This document shows, in pieces, positions 33,960 to 45,546 of a stretch of DNA of 64,000 nt. The position numbers were made by a program, and so were the translations under genes. Position 1 is the stretch's first letter. Every line of letters starts with the position of its first letter. Source of the stretch: Chlorocebus sabaeus (lineage: Eukaryota > Chordata > Mammalia > Primates > Cercopithecidae); NCBI RefSeq assembly GCF_047675955.1, contig NW_027327435.1:1-64000 (forward strand). The letters run 5' to 3'. Below the pieces are notes generated by a model, which was not told where the DNA came from, did no database searches, and worked only from the letters and a program-made list of their open reading frames with translations.

Positions 33960-36900
33960 ATGGTAGGATCAAGTTCACACATAACAATATTAACCTTAAA
34001 TGTAAATGGACTAAATGCTCCAATTAAAAGACACAGACTGGCAAACTGGATAAAGAGTCAAGACCCATCAGTCTGCTGTATTCAGGAGACCCATCTCACA
34101 CGCAGAGACATACATAGGCTCAAAATAAAGGGATGGAGGAAGATTTACCAAGCAAATGGAGAACAAAAAAAAGCAGGGGTTGCAATACTAGTCTCTGATA
34201 AAACAGACTTTAAACCATCAAAGATCAAAAGAGACAAAGAAGGCCATTACATAATGGTAAAGGGATCAATTCAACAGGAAGAGCTAACTATCCTAAATAT
34301 ATATGCACCCAATACAGGAGCACCCAGATTCATAAAGCAAGTCCTTAGAGCCTTACAAAGAGACTTAGACTCCCATACAATAATAATGGGAGACTTCAAC
34401 AGTCCACTGTCAACATTAGACAGATCAACGAGACAAAAACTTAACAAGGATATCCAGAAATTGAACTCATCTCTGCAGCAAGCAGACCTAATAGACATCT
34501 ATAGAACTCTCCACCCCAAATCAACAGAATATACATTCTTCTCAGCACCACATCGCACTTATTCCAAAATTGACCACATAGTTGGAAGTAAAGCACTCCT
34601 CAGTAAATGTACAAGGACAGAAATTGTAACAAACTGTCTCTCAGACCACACTGCAATCAAACTAGAACTCAGGACTAAGAAACTCAATCAAAACCGCTCA
34701 GCTACATGGAAACTGAAAAACATGCTCCTGAATGACTACTGGGTACATGACGAAATGAAGGCAGGAATAAAGATGTTCTTTGAAACCAATGAGAACAAAG
34801 ATACAACATACCAGAATCTCTGGGACACATTTAAAGCAGTGTGTAGAGGGAAATTTATAGCACTAAATGCCCACAAGAGAAAGCAGGAAAGATCTAAAAT
34901 TGACACTCTAACATCGCAATTAAAAGAACTAGAGAAGCAAGAGCAAACACATTCAAAAGCTAGCAGAAGGCAAGAAATAACTAAGATCAGAGCAGAACTG
35001 AAGGAGATAGAGACACAAAAATCCCTCCAAAAAATCAATGAATCCAGGAGTTGGTTTTTTGAAAAGATCAACAAAATTGACAGACCGCTAGCAAGACTAA
35101 TAAAGAAGAAAAGGGAGAAGAATCAAATAGACGCAATAAAAAATGATAAAGGGGATATCACCACCGACCCCACAGAAATACAAACTACCATCAGAGAATG
35201 CTATAAACATCTCTACGCAAAAAAACTAGAAAATCTAGAAGAAATGGATAATTTCCTGGACACTTACACTCTTCCAAGACTAAACCAGGAAGAAGTTGAA
35301 TCCCTGAATAGACCAATAGCAGGCTCTGAAATTGAGGCAATAATTAATAGCCTACCAACGAAAAAAAGTCCAGGATCAGATGGATTCACAGCTGAATTCT
35401 ACCAGAGGTACAAGGAGGAGCTGGTACCATTCCTTCTGAAACTATTCCAATCAATAGAAAAACAGGGAATCCTCCCTAACTCATTTTATGAGGCCAACAT
35501 CATCCTGATACCAAAGCCTGGCAGAGACACAACAAAAAAAGATAATTTTAGACCAATATCCCTGATGAACATCGATGCAAAAATCCTCAATAAAATACGG
35601 GCAAACCGGATTCAACAGCACATCAAAAAGCTTATCCACCATGATCAAGTGGGCTTCATCCCTGGGATGCAAGGCTGGTTCAACATTCGCAAATCAATAA
35701 ACATAATCCAGCATATAAACAGAACCAAAGACAAGAACCACATGATTATCTCAATCGATGCAGAAAAGGCTTTTGACAAAATTCAACAGCCCTTCATGCT
35801 AAAAACGCTCAATAAATTCGGTATTGATGGAACGTACCTCAAAATCATAAGAGCTATTTATGACAAACCCACAGCCAATATCATACTGAATGGGCAAAAC
35901 CTGGAAAAATTCCCTTTGAAAACTGGCACAAGAGAGGGATGCCCTCTCTCACCACTCCTATTCAACATAGTGTTGGAAGTCCTGGCTAGGGCAATCAGGC
36001 AAGAGAAAGAAATCAAGGGGATTCAGTTAGGAAAAGAAGAAGTCAAATTGTCCCTCTTTGCAGATGACATGATTGTATATTTAGAAAATCCCATTGTCTC
36101 AGCCCGAAATCTCCTTAAGCTGATAAGCAACTTCAGGAAAGTCTCAGGATACAAAATTAATGTGCAAAAATCCCAAGCATTCGTATACACCAGTAACAGA
36201 CAAACAGAGAGCCAAATCATGAATGAACTTCCATTCACAATTGCTTCAAAGAGAATAAAACACCTAGGAATCCAACTTACAAGGGATGTAAAGGACCTCT
36301 TCAAGGAGAACTACAAACCACTGCTCAATGAAATAAAAGAGGACAGAAACAAATGGAAGAACGTACCATGCTCATGGATAGGAAGAATCCATATTGTGAA
36401 AATAGCCATGCTGCCCAAGGTTATTTATAGATTCAATGTCATCCCCATCAATCTACCAATGAGTTTCTTCACAGAATTGGAAAAAACTACTTTAAAGTTC
36501 ATATGGAACCAACAAAGAGCCCGCATTTCCAAGACAATCCTATGTCAAAAGAACAAAGCTGGAGGCATCACGCCACCTGACTGCAAACTATACTACAAGG
36601 CTACAGTCACCAAAACAGCATGGTACTGGTACCAAAACAGAGATATAGACCAATGGAACAGAACAGAGTCCTCAGAAATAATACCACACATCTACAGCCA
36701 TCTGATCTTTGACAAACCTGAGAGAAACAAGAAATCGGGAAAGGATTCCCTATTTAATAAATGGTGCTGGGAAAATTGGCTAGCCATAAGCAGAAAGCTG
36801 AAACTGGATCCTTTCCTTACTCCTTATACGAAAATTAATTCAAGATGGATTAGAGACTTAAACGTTAGACCTAATACCATAAAAACCCTAGAGGAAAACC

Positions 36901-37786
36901 TAGGGAGTACCATTCAGGACATAGGCATGGGCAAAGACTTCATGTCTATAACACCAAAAGCAACGGCAACAAAAGCCAAAATTGACAAATGGGATCTCAT
37001 TAAACTAAAGAGCTTCTGCACAGCAAAAGAAACTACCATCAGAGTGAACAGGCAACCTACAGAATGGGAGAAAATTTTTGCAATCTACTCATCTGACAAA
37101 GGCTAATATCCAGAACCTACAAAGACCTCAAACAAATTTACAAGAAAAAAACAAACAACCCCATCAAAAAGTGGGCAAAGGATATGAACAGACATTTCTC
37201 AAAAGAAGACATTCATACAGCCAACAGACACATGAAAAAATGCTCATCATCACTGGCCATCAGAGAAATGCAAATCAAAACCACAATGAGATACCATCTC
37301 ACACCAGTTAGAATGGCAATCATTCAAAAGTCAGGAAACAACAGGTGCTGGAGAGGATGTGGAGAAATAGGAACACTTTTACACTGTTGGTGGGATTGTA
37401 AACTAGTTCAATCATTATGGAAAACAGTATGGCGATTCCTCAAGGATCTAGAACTAGATGTACCATATGACCCAGCCATCCCATTACTGGGTATATACCC
37501 AAAGGATTATAAATTATGCTGCTATAAAGAAACATGCACACGTATGTTTATTGCGGCACTATTCACAATAGCAAAGACTTGGAATCAACCCAAATGTCCA
37601 TCAGTGACAGATTGGATTAAGAAAATGTAGCACATATACACCATGGAATACTATGCAGCGATAAAAAAGGATGAGTTTGTGTCCTTTGTAGGGAGATGGA
37701 TGCAGCTGGAAACCATCATTCTCAGCAAACTATCACAAGAACAGAAAACCAAACACCGCATGTTCTCACTCATAGGCGGGAACTGA
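33960..37786 (+). pseudogene. ORF2: L1 ORF2, endonuclease/reverse transcriptase, frameshifted near the C-terminus
   Basis: ORF2p nicks target DNA and copies L1 RNA at the nick. The frame is open for 1048 codons (33960-37106). The endonuclease domain keeps N14, E43 (QETHL), D145 and N147 (GDFN), D205 (KIDH) and SDH 228-230. The reverse transcriptase domain keeps D600 (SIDAEKAF) and the FADD catalytic pair D702/D703. Departures include SPGSDG where SPGPDG is usual (S473) and TREGCPLSP where TRQGCPLSP is usual (E659). One base is missing at 37103, giving TAA 37104-37106; the frame continues at 37103 in the next register, with the Cys-rich motif C1130, C1134, H1142, C1147 intact in that register. 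A TAG at 37628-37630 stands where W is expected (codon 1224). The final TGA is 37784-37786. Corrected length is 1275 residues, the family standard, so there are no other indels. Confidence 0.95.
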
Positions 37787-37841
37787 ACAATGAGATCAGT
37801 TGGACTTGGGAAGGGGAACATCACACACCAGGGCCTATCAT

Positions 37842-37863
37842 GGGGAGGGGGTAGGGGGCAGGG
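37842..37863 (+). other. G-rich polypurine tract, possible G-quadruplex
   Basis: Four G runs of 4, 5, 5 and 3 separated by A, TA and CA. L1 3' UTRs of primates are known to carry such a tract and it can fold into a G-quadruplex; here all four runs remain. Confidence 0.8.
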
Positions 37864-37993
37864 ATTGCATTGGGAGTTATACCTGATGTAAATGACGAGT
37901 TGATGGGTGTAGCACACCAACATGGCACAAGTATACATATGTAGCAAACCTGCACGTTGTGCACATGTACCCTACAACTTGAAGTTTAATAAT

Positions 37994-37999
37994 AATAAA
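37994..37999 (+). terminator. L1 polyadenylation signal AATAAA
   Basis: AATAAA lies about 12 bases before the start of the pure A run that forms the L1 3' end, the expected position for the weak L1 polyadenylation signal. Confidence 0.85.
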
Positions 38000-38020
38000 T
38001 AAATTTTAAAAATAAAAAAA

Positions 38021-38030
38021 AAAAACTAGA
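38021..38030 (+). repeat. Candidate L1 target-site duplication, right copy
   Basis: AAAAACTAGA directly after the poly(A) tail, matching 32854-32863 at nine of ten bases. Satellite sequence continues with AAGAAGCTTTCTGAG in register with the monomer interrupted at 32853. Confidence 0.62.
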
Positions 38031-40279
38031 AAGAAGCTTTCTGAGAAAATGCTATGTGTTCTGTTAATTCATCTCACAGGGTAGCAGCTTTCCCTCAGGA
38101 AGCCTTTCGCGAAGAGTGTTCTTGTGGAATTTGCAAAGTGATATTTGCAATCCCATAGAGGAATATGGTGAAAAAGGAAATATCCTAAGATAAGAACTGA
38201 AAAGAAGCTTTCTGAGAAACTGCTTCGTGTTCCGTTATTTCATCTCACAGAGTTACAGCTTTCCCGTCAAGAAGTCTTTCTCTAAGACTCTTCTTGTGGA
38301 ATTTGCATGGTGATATTTGGAAGCCCCTAGAGTGCTATGGTGAAAAAGCAAATATCCTAAGATAAAAACTGAAAAGAAGCTTTATGAGAAAGTGCTTTGT
38401 GCTCTGTTAATTCATCTCACACTGTAACAGCTTGGCCCTGAAGAAGCCTATCGCTAATACTGTTCTTGTGGAATTTGCAAAGTGATATTTTTGGAAGCCC
38501 TTAGAGGACTATGGTGATAAAGGAAATATCTTCAGTTATAAACTGAAAAGAAGCTTTCTGAGAAACTGATTTCTTTTCTGTTAATTCATCTCACAGAGTT
38601 ACAGCTTTCCCCTCAAGAAGCCATTCGCTAAGACGGTTCCTGTGGAATTTGCAAAGTGATATTGGGAAGCCCATAGAGGGCCATGTTGAAAAAGGAAATA
38701 TCGTAAGATAAAAACTGACAAGACGCTTTCTGAGAACCTGCTTTGTGTTCTGTTAAATCATCACACAGAGTTACAGCTTTCCCCTAAAAAAGCCTTTCGC
38801 AAAAGTGGTGTTGTGAAATTTGCAAAGTGATAGTTGGAAGCCCAAAGAGGGCTATGGTGAAAAAGGAAATATCTTCAGTTAAAAACCGAAAAGAAGCTTC
38901 CTGAGAAACGGCTTTGTGTTCTGTTAATTCGTCTGACAGTGTTACATACTCCCCTGAAGAAGCCTTTCACTGAGACTGTTCTTGTGGAATTTGCAAAGCG
39001 ATATTTGGAAGTCCATAGCGGGCTATGGTGAAAAATTAAATATCTTCCGTTAACAACTGTAAAGAAGGTTTCTGAGAAACTGTTTTGTGTTCTGTTAATT
39101 CATCTCACAGATATAAAGCTTTCCCCTCAAGGAGCCGTTCACTAAGACTGTTCTTGTGGAATTTGCAAAGTGATGTTTGGAAGCCCGTAGAGGGCTATGG
39201 TGAAAATGAAATATGTTCCGTTAAAAACTGCAAGGAAGATTTCTGAGAAACTGCTTTGTGTTCTGTTAATTGATCTAACAAAGTTACAGCGTTCCCCTCA
39301 AGAAGCCTTTCGCTAAGACTGTTCTTGAAGAATTTGTAAAGTGATATTTGGAAGCCCTTAGAGGGCTATGGTGAAAAAGGAAGTATCCTAAGATAAAAAC
39401 TGACAAGAAGGTTTCTGAGAACCTGCTTTGTGTTCTGTTAATTCATCCAACAGTGTTTCAGCTTTCCCCTCAGGAAATCTTTTGCTAAAGTGTTCTTGTG
39501 GAATTTGCAAAGTGATATTTGGAAGCCCAAAGAAGGCTATGGTGAAAAAGGAAAAATCGTAAGATAAAAATTGAAAAAAACCTTTATGAGAGACTGCTTT
39601 GTTTTATGTTAGTTCAACTCACAGAGTTACAGCCTTCCCCACAAGATGCCTTTCGCTAAGACTGTTCTTGTGGAATTGGCAAAGTCATATTTGGAAGCCA
39701 ATAGATGGCTTCGGGTAAAAAGGAAATATCTTCTGTTAAAAACTGGATAGAAGTTTCTGAGAAACTGCTTTGTGTTCTGTTAATTCACCTCACAGAGTTA
39801 CAGCTTTCCCCTAAACAAGCCTTTAGTTAATACTGTTCTTGTGGAATTTACAACGTGATATTTTGAGGCCCATAGAGGGCTATGGTGAAAAAGGAAATGG
39901 ATTCAGTTAAAAACTGGAAAGAAGCTTTCTCAAAAAGTGCTTTGTGTTCTGTTAATTCATCTCAGAGTGTTACAGCTTCCCACTCAGGAAGCCTTTCGCT
40001 AAGACTGTTCTTGTGGAATTTGGAAAGTGATATTTTGAAGCCCTTAGAGGGCTATGGTGAAAAAGGAAATATCTTCAGTTAAAAACCGAAAAGAAGCTTC
40101 CTGAGAAACTGCTTTGTGTTCTGTTAATTCATCTCACAGAGTTACAGCTTTCCCCTCAAGAAGCCATTCCCTAAGACTGTTCTTGTGGAATTTGCAAAGT
40201 GATATATGGAAACCCACAGAGGGCTATGGTGGAAAAGGAAATATCCTAAGTTAAAAATGGAAAAGAAGCTTTCTGAGAA

Positions 40280-41640
40280 ACTGCTTTGTGTTCTGTTAAT
40301 GCATCCCACAGAGTTACAGCATTCCTCTCAAGAAGCCTTTCGCTAAGAATGTTCTTGTGGAATTTGCAAAGTGATATTTGGATGCCCACAGAGGGCTATG
40401 GTGAAAAAGGAAGTATCCTAAGATAAAAATTGAATAGTAGCTTTCTGAGAAACTGCTTTGTGTTATGTTACTTCATCTCACAGAGTTACAGCTTTCTCCT
40501 CAAGAAGCCTTTCACTAAGACTATTCTTGTGTAATTTTCAAAGTGATACTTGGAAGCTCACAGAGTTCTACGGTGAAAAAGGAAATATCTTCCGTAAAAA
40601 ACTGGAAAGAGGCTTTATGAGAAACTGCTTTGTGTTCTGTTAATTCATATTACAGAGTTACAGCTATCCTCTCAAAAAGCCATTCCCTAAGACTGCTTTT
40701 GTGGAATTTGCAAAGTGATATTTGGAAGCCCATAGAGGGCTATGGTGAAGAAGAAAACATCCTAAGATAAAAATTGAAAAGAAGCCTTCGGAGAAACTGC
40801 TTTGTGTTCTGTTAATGCATCTCACAGAGTTACAGCTTTCCCCTCAAGAAGCCTTTCGCTAAGACTGTTCTTGTGGAATTTGCAAAGTGATATTTGGAAG
40901 CCCATAGAGGTCTATGGTGAAAATGAAATATTTTCCGGTAAAAACTGCAAAGAAGATTTTTGGGAAACTGCTTTATGTTCTGTAAATTCATCTCACAGAG
41001 TTACACCTTTCCCCTCAAGAAGCCTTTCGCTAAGAATGTTCTTGTATAATTTTCAAAGTGATATTCGGAAGCCCATAGAGGGCTACGGTGAAAAACGAAA
41101 TATATTCAGTTTAAAACTGGAAAGAAGCTTTCTGACAAACTGCTTTGTGTTCTGTTAATTCATCTCACAGAGTTACAGCTTTCCCCTCAAGAACCTTTCG
41201 CTAAGACTGTTCTTGTGGAATTTGCAAAGTGATATTTGGAAGCCCACAGAGGGCTATGGTGGAAAAGGAAGTATCCTAAGATAAAAATTGAAAAGAAGCT
41301 TTCTGAGAATCTGCTTTGTGTTCTGTTAATTCATCTCATAGGGTTACAGCTTTCTCCTCAAGAAGCCATTCGCTAAGACTCTTCTTGTGGAATTTGCAAA
41401 GTGATATTTGGAAACCTTTAGAGGGCTATGGTGAAAAACGAAATATCCTAAGATAAAAATTGAAAAGAAGCTTTCTGAGAAACTGCTTTGTGTTCTGTTA
41501 ATGCATCTCACAGAGTTACAGCTTTCCCATAAAGAAGCCTTTTGCTAATACTGTTCTTGTGGAATTTACAAAGTGATATTTTGAGGCCCATAGAGGGCTT
41601 TGGTGAAAAAAGAAATAGCTTCAGTTAAAAACTGGAAAGA
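40280..41640 (+). repeat. Multi-monomer repeat, copy 1 (offset ~2.07 kb)
   Basis: About eight monomers colinear with 42353-43710. Shared rare variants include GGATGCCCACAGAGGGC, TGTTATGTTACTTC, CTTGTGTAATTTTCAAAGTG, GAAGAAGAAAACATCC, GAAGCCTTCGGAG and GAATGTTCTTGTATAAT. The offset is 2073 bp at the left and 2072 bp after a one-base loss in copy 2 near 43083. Identity is estimated at 95 percent or more in the best part and lower toward the right end. Confidence 0.85.
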
Positions 41641-41874
41641 AGCTTTCTGAAAAAGTTCTTTGTGTTCGGTTAATTGATCTCAGAGTGTTACAGCTTCCCC
41701 CACAGGTAGCCTTTCGCTGAGACTATTCTTGTGTAATTTGGAAAGTGATATTTTGAAGCCCTTAGAGGGCTATGGTGAAAAAGGAAATATCTTCAGTTAA
41801 AAACCGAAAAGAAGCTTCCTGAGAAACTGCTTTGTGTTCTGTTAATTCATCTCAGAGAGTTACAGCTTTCCCCT

Positions 41875-41900
41875 CAAGAAGCCATTCCCTAGCCTTTCGC
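41875..41900. repeat. Out-of-register deletion junction
   Basis: GAAGCCATTCCCT is followed directly by AGCCTTTCGCTAC, so the AAGCC segment of the monomer appears twice within 14 bases. Compared with the related stretch near 40155-40335, about 160 bp is missing, slightly less than one monomer. The exchange therefore joined two monomers about 12 bases out of alignment. Confidence 0.72.
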
Positions 41901-41929
41901 TACTACTGTTTTTGTGGAATTTGCAAAGT

Positions 41930-42352
41930 GATATTTGGATGCCCACAGAAGGCTAAGGTGAAAAAGGAAATATCCTAAGATAAAAATTGAAAGGTAGCTT
42001 TCTGAGAAACTGCTTTGTGTTATGTTAATTCATCTCACAGAGTTACAGCTTTCTCCTCAAGAAGCCTTTCACTAAGACTGTTCTTGTGTAATTTGCAAGG
42101 TGATATCTGGAAGCTCACAGAGGTCTACGGTGAAAAAGGAAATATCTTCCGTAAAAAACTGGAAAGAGTCTTTCTGAGAAACTGCTTTGTGTTCTGTTAA
42201 TTCATCTCACAGAGTTACAGCTTTCCTCTCAAAAAGCCATTCCCTAAGACTGCTTTTGTGGAATTTGCAAAGTGATATTTGGAAGCCCAAAGAGGGCTAT
42301 GGTGAAGAAGAAAACATCCTAAGATAAAAATTGAAAAGAAGCCTTCGGAGAA
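41930..42352 (+). repeat. Third partial copy of the 40.4/42.5 kb unit
   Basis: This stretch matches both 40365-40790 and 42445-42870 (GGATGCCCACAGA, TTATGTTA, CTCACAGAG, CCATTCCCTAAGACTGC, GAAGAAGAAAACATCC). It precedes copy 2 by 516 bp, three monomers. The three copies show nested duplication at three-monomer and twelve-monomer scales. Confidence 0.78.
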
Positions 42353-43710
42353 ACCGCTTTGTGTTCTGTTAATGCATGTCACAGAGTTACAGCTTTCCCC
42401 TCAAGAAGTCTTTCGCTAAGACTGTTCTTGTGGAATTTGCAAAGTGATATTTGGATGCCCACAGAGGGCTATGGTGAAAAAGGAAATATCCTAAGATAAA
42501 AATTGAAAAGTAGCTTTCTGAGAAACTGCTTTGTGTTATGTTACTTCATCTCACAGAGTTACAGCTTTCTCCTCAAGAAGCCTTTCACTAAGACTATTCT
42601 TGTGTAATTTTCAAAGTGATACTTGGAAGCTCACAGAGTTCTACGGTGAAAAAGGAAATATCTTCCGTAAAAAACTGGAAAGAGGCTTTCTGAGAAACTG
42701 CTTTGTGTTCTGTTAATTCATCTTACAGAGTTACAGCTATCCTCTCAAAAAGCCATTCCCTAAGACTGCTTTTGTGGAATTTGCAAAGTGATGTTTGGAA
42801 GCCCATAGAGGGCTATGGTGAAGAAGAAAACATCCTAAGATAAAAATTGAAAAGAAGCCTTCGGAGAAACTGCTTTGTGTTCTGTTAATGCATCTCACAG
42901 AGTTACAGCTTTCCCCTCAAGAAGCCTTTCGCTAAGACTGTTCTTGTGGCATTTGCAAAGTGATATTTGGAAGCCCATAGAGGTCTATGGTGAAAATGAA
43001 ATACCTTCCGGTAAAAACTGCAAAGAAGATTTCTGAGAAACTGCTTTATGTTCTGTAAATTCATCTCACAGAGTTACACCTTTCCCTCAAGAAGCCTTTC
43101 GCTAAGAATGTTCTTGTATAATATTCAAAGTGATATTCGGAAGCCCATAGAGGGCTACGGTATAAAACGAAATATCTTCAGTTAAAAACTGGAAAGAAGC
43201 TTTCTGACAAACTGCTTTGTGTTCTGTTAATTCATCTCACAGAGTTACAGCTTTCCCCTCAAGAACCTTTCGCTAAGACTGTTCTTGTGGAATTTGCAAA
43301 GTGATATTTGGAAGCCCACAGAGGGCTATGGTGGAAAAGGAAGTATCCTAAGATAAAAATTGAAAAGAAGCTTTCTGAGAATCTGCTTTGTGTTCTGTTA
43401 ATTCATGTCATAGGATTACAGCTTTCCCCTCAAGAAGCCATTCGCTAAGACTCTTCTTGTGGAATTTGCAAAGTGATATTTGGAAGCACTTAGAGGGCTA
43501 TGGTGAAAAACGAAATATCCTAAGATAAAAACTGAAAAGAAGGTGTCTGAGAAACTGCTTTTTGTTCTGTTAAATCATCTCAAACGGTTACAGCTTTCCC
43601 CTAAGGAAGCCTTTTGCTAATACTGTTCTTGTGGAATTTACAAGGTGATATTTTGAGGCCCTTAGAGGGCTATGGTGAAAAATGAAATAGCTTCAGTTAA
43701 AAACTGTAAA
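42353..43710 (+). repeat. Multi-monomer repeat, copy 2
   Basis: Counterpart of 40280-41640. Differences include GTGGCATTTGC versus GTGGAATTTGC and loss of one C in TTTCCCTCAAG at about 43083. After about 43600 it merges into a group of monomers with AATACTGTTCTTGTGGAATTTAC and TGATATTTTGAGGCCC that repeats every three monomers (about 43612, 44130, 44645). Confidence 0.82.
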
Positions 43711-44860
43711 GAAGCTTTCTTAAAAAGTGCTTTGTGTTCTGTTAATTCATCTCAGAATGTTTCAGCTTCCCCCTTAGAAAGCCTTTCGCTAAGACTGTTC
43801 TTGTGGAATTTGGAAAGGGATATTTGGAAGCCCTTAGAAGGTAAGTGTGAAAAAGAAACTATCTTCAGTTAAAAACTGAAAGGAAGCTTCCTGATAAACT
43901 GCTTTGGGGTTTGTTTATTCATCTCACAGACTTACAGCTTTCCCCTCAAGAAGCCATTAGCTAAGACTGTTCTTGTGGAATTTTCAAAGTGATATATGGA
44001 AGCCCATAGAGGGCTATGGTGAAAAAGGGAATATCATAAGATAAAAATTGAAAAGAAGCTTTCTGAGGAACTGCTTTGTGTTCTGTTAATGCATCTCACA
44101 GAGTTACAGCTTTCCCCTAAAGAAGCCTTTTGCTAATACTGTTCTTGAGGAATTTACAAAGTGATATTTTGAGGCCCTTAGAGGGCTATGGTGAAAAAGG
44201 AAATAGCTTCAGTTAAAAACTGGAAAGAAGCTTTCTTAAAAAGTGCTTTGAGTTCTGTTAATTCATCTCAGAGTGTTTCAGCTTCCCCCTCAGAAAGCCT
44301 TTCGTTAAGACTGTTCTGGTGGAATTTCCAAAGTGACATTTGGAAGCCATTAGATGGCTACAGGGAAAAAGGAAATATCTTCTGTTAAAAACTGGATAGA
44401 AGCTTCTGAGAAACTGCTTTGTGTTCTGTTAAAACATCTCACAGAGTTACAGCTTTCCCCTCAAGAAGCCTTTCGCTAAGACTGTTCTTGTGGAATTTGC
44501 AAAGTGATATTTGGAAGCCCATAGAGATCTATGGTGAAAAAGGAAATATCTGTAGTTAAAAACTGAAAAGAAGCTTTCTGAGAAACTGCTTTGTGTTCTG
44601 TTAACTCATCTCACTGGGTTACAGCTTTCCCCTAAAGAAGTCTTTTGCTAGCACTGTTCTTGTGGAATTTACAAAGTGATATTTTGAAGCCCATAGAGGG
44701 CTATGGTGAAAAATGAAATAGCTTCAGTTAAAAACTGGAAAGAAACTTTCTGAAAAAGTGCTTTGTGTTCTGTTAATTCATCTCAGAGTGTTACAGCTTC
44801 CCCCTCAGGAAGCCTTTCGCTGAGACTGTTCTTGTGGAATTTGGAAAGTGATATTTGGAA
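43590..44860 (+). repeat. Three-monomer periodic segment
   Basis: Monomers with TGCTAATACTGTTC and TATTTTGAGGCCC, followed by a monomer with GAAATAGCTTCAG and CAGCTTCCCCCTCAG variants, recur at about 516-bp spacing. Related single examples lie near 39835 and 41545. This is a local higher-order arrangement, less regular than human higher-order repeats. Confidence 0.65.
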
Positions 44861-45546
44861 CCACCACAGGGCTATGGTGGAAAGGGAAATATCCTACGAT
44901 AAAAATTGAAAAGTAGCTTTCTGAGAAACTGCTTTGTGTTATGTTAATTCATCTCACAGAGTTACAGCTTTCCCATCAAGAAGCCTTTCGCTAAGATTGT
45001 TCTTGTGTAATTTGCAAAGTGATATTTGGAAGCCCATAGAGGGCTATTGTGAAAAAGGAAATATCTTCACGTTGAATCTGGAAAGAAGCTTTCTGAGAAC
45101 CTGCTTTGTGTTCTGTTAATTCATCTCACCGAGTTACAGCTTTCCCCTCTACAAGTCTTTCACTAAGACTTTTCTTGTGAAATTTGCAAAGCGATAATTT
45201 AAACTCATCGAGGGTTATGGTGAAAAAGGAGATATCTTCAGTTAAAAACTGCCAAGAAGATTTCTGAGAAACTGCTTTGTGTTCTGTGAATTCATCTCAC
45301 AGAGTTACAGCTTTCCCCTCAAGAAACCTTTCGCTAAGACTGTTCTTGTGGAATTTGAAAAGTGATATTTGTAAGCCCATAAAGGACTACGGTGAAGAAG
45401 GAAATATCTTCCGTTAAAAATTGGATAGAAGTTTTCTGAGAAACTGCTTTGTGTTCTCTTAATACATCTCACAGAGTTACAGCATTCCCCTCAAGAAGCC
45501 GTTCACTAAGACTGTTCTTGTGGAATTTGCAAAGTGATGTTTTGAA

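Larger units (their letters stand above)
32864..38020 (+). mobile_element. L1: LINE-1 retrotransposon, 5'-truncated, primate L1PA-like
   Basis: About 5.16 kb with the order of a standard L1: a remnant of sequence before ORF1, ORF1, a 63-bp spacer, ORF2, a 3' UTR with a G-rich tract, AATAAA and a poly(A) tail. Only about 19 bases remain upstream of the ORF1 ATG, so the 5' UTR with its promoter is missing, typical of incomplete reverse transcription. ORF2 has the same length as in human L1 once its single frameshift is allowed for, indicating the L1PA lineage active in catarrhine primates. Both frames contain disabling mutations, so the copy is not autonomous. It interrupts an alpha monomer that resumes at the same position on the far side. 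Confidence 0.97.
37787..38020 (+). other. L1 3' UTR and poly(A) tail
   Basis: Follows the ORF2 stop, with the familiar GGGAACTGAACAATGAG-type transition and the CACATGTACCCTACAACTT segment near the end. It contains the G-rich tract at 37842-37863 and AATAAA at 37994-37999. The A-rich tail runs from about 38001 to 38020 with T interruptions (AATTTTAAAAATAAA) before a pure A run, so the tail has accumulated changes or was extended from a heterogeneous tract. Confidence 0.93.

Noticed and set aside
34271..36304. Minus-strand frames of 63-112 codons inside the L1
   Set aside because: Antisense shadows of ORF2. The L1 antisense promoter and ORF0 lie in the 5' UTR, which is missing here.
37078..37311. 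A 77-codon plus-strand frame at the ORF2 frameshift
   Set aside because: It lies in the third register, neither the ORF2 N-terminal frame nor its continuation, and is not homologous to ORF2p.
37651..37947. A 98-codon minus-strand frame over the L1 3' end
   Set aside because: Antisense of the ORF2 end and 3' UTR, with a proline-rich segment produced by the complement of the G-rich tract.
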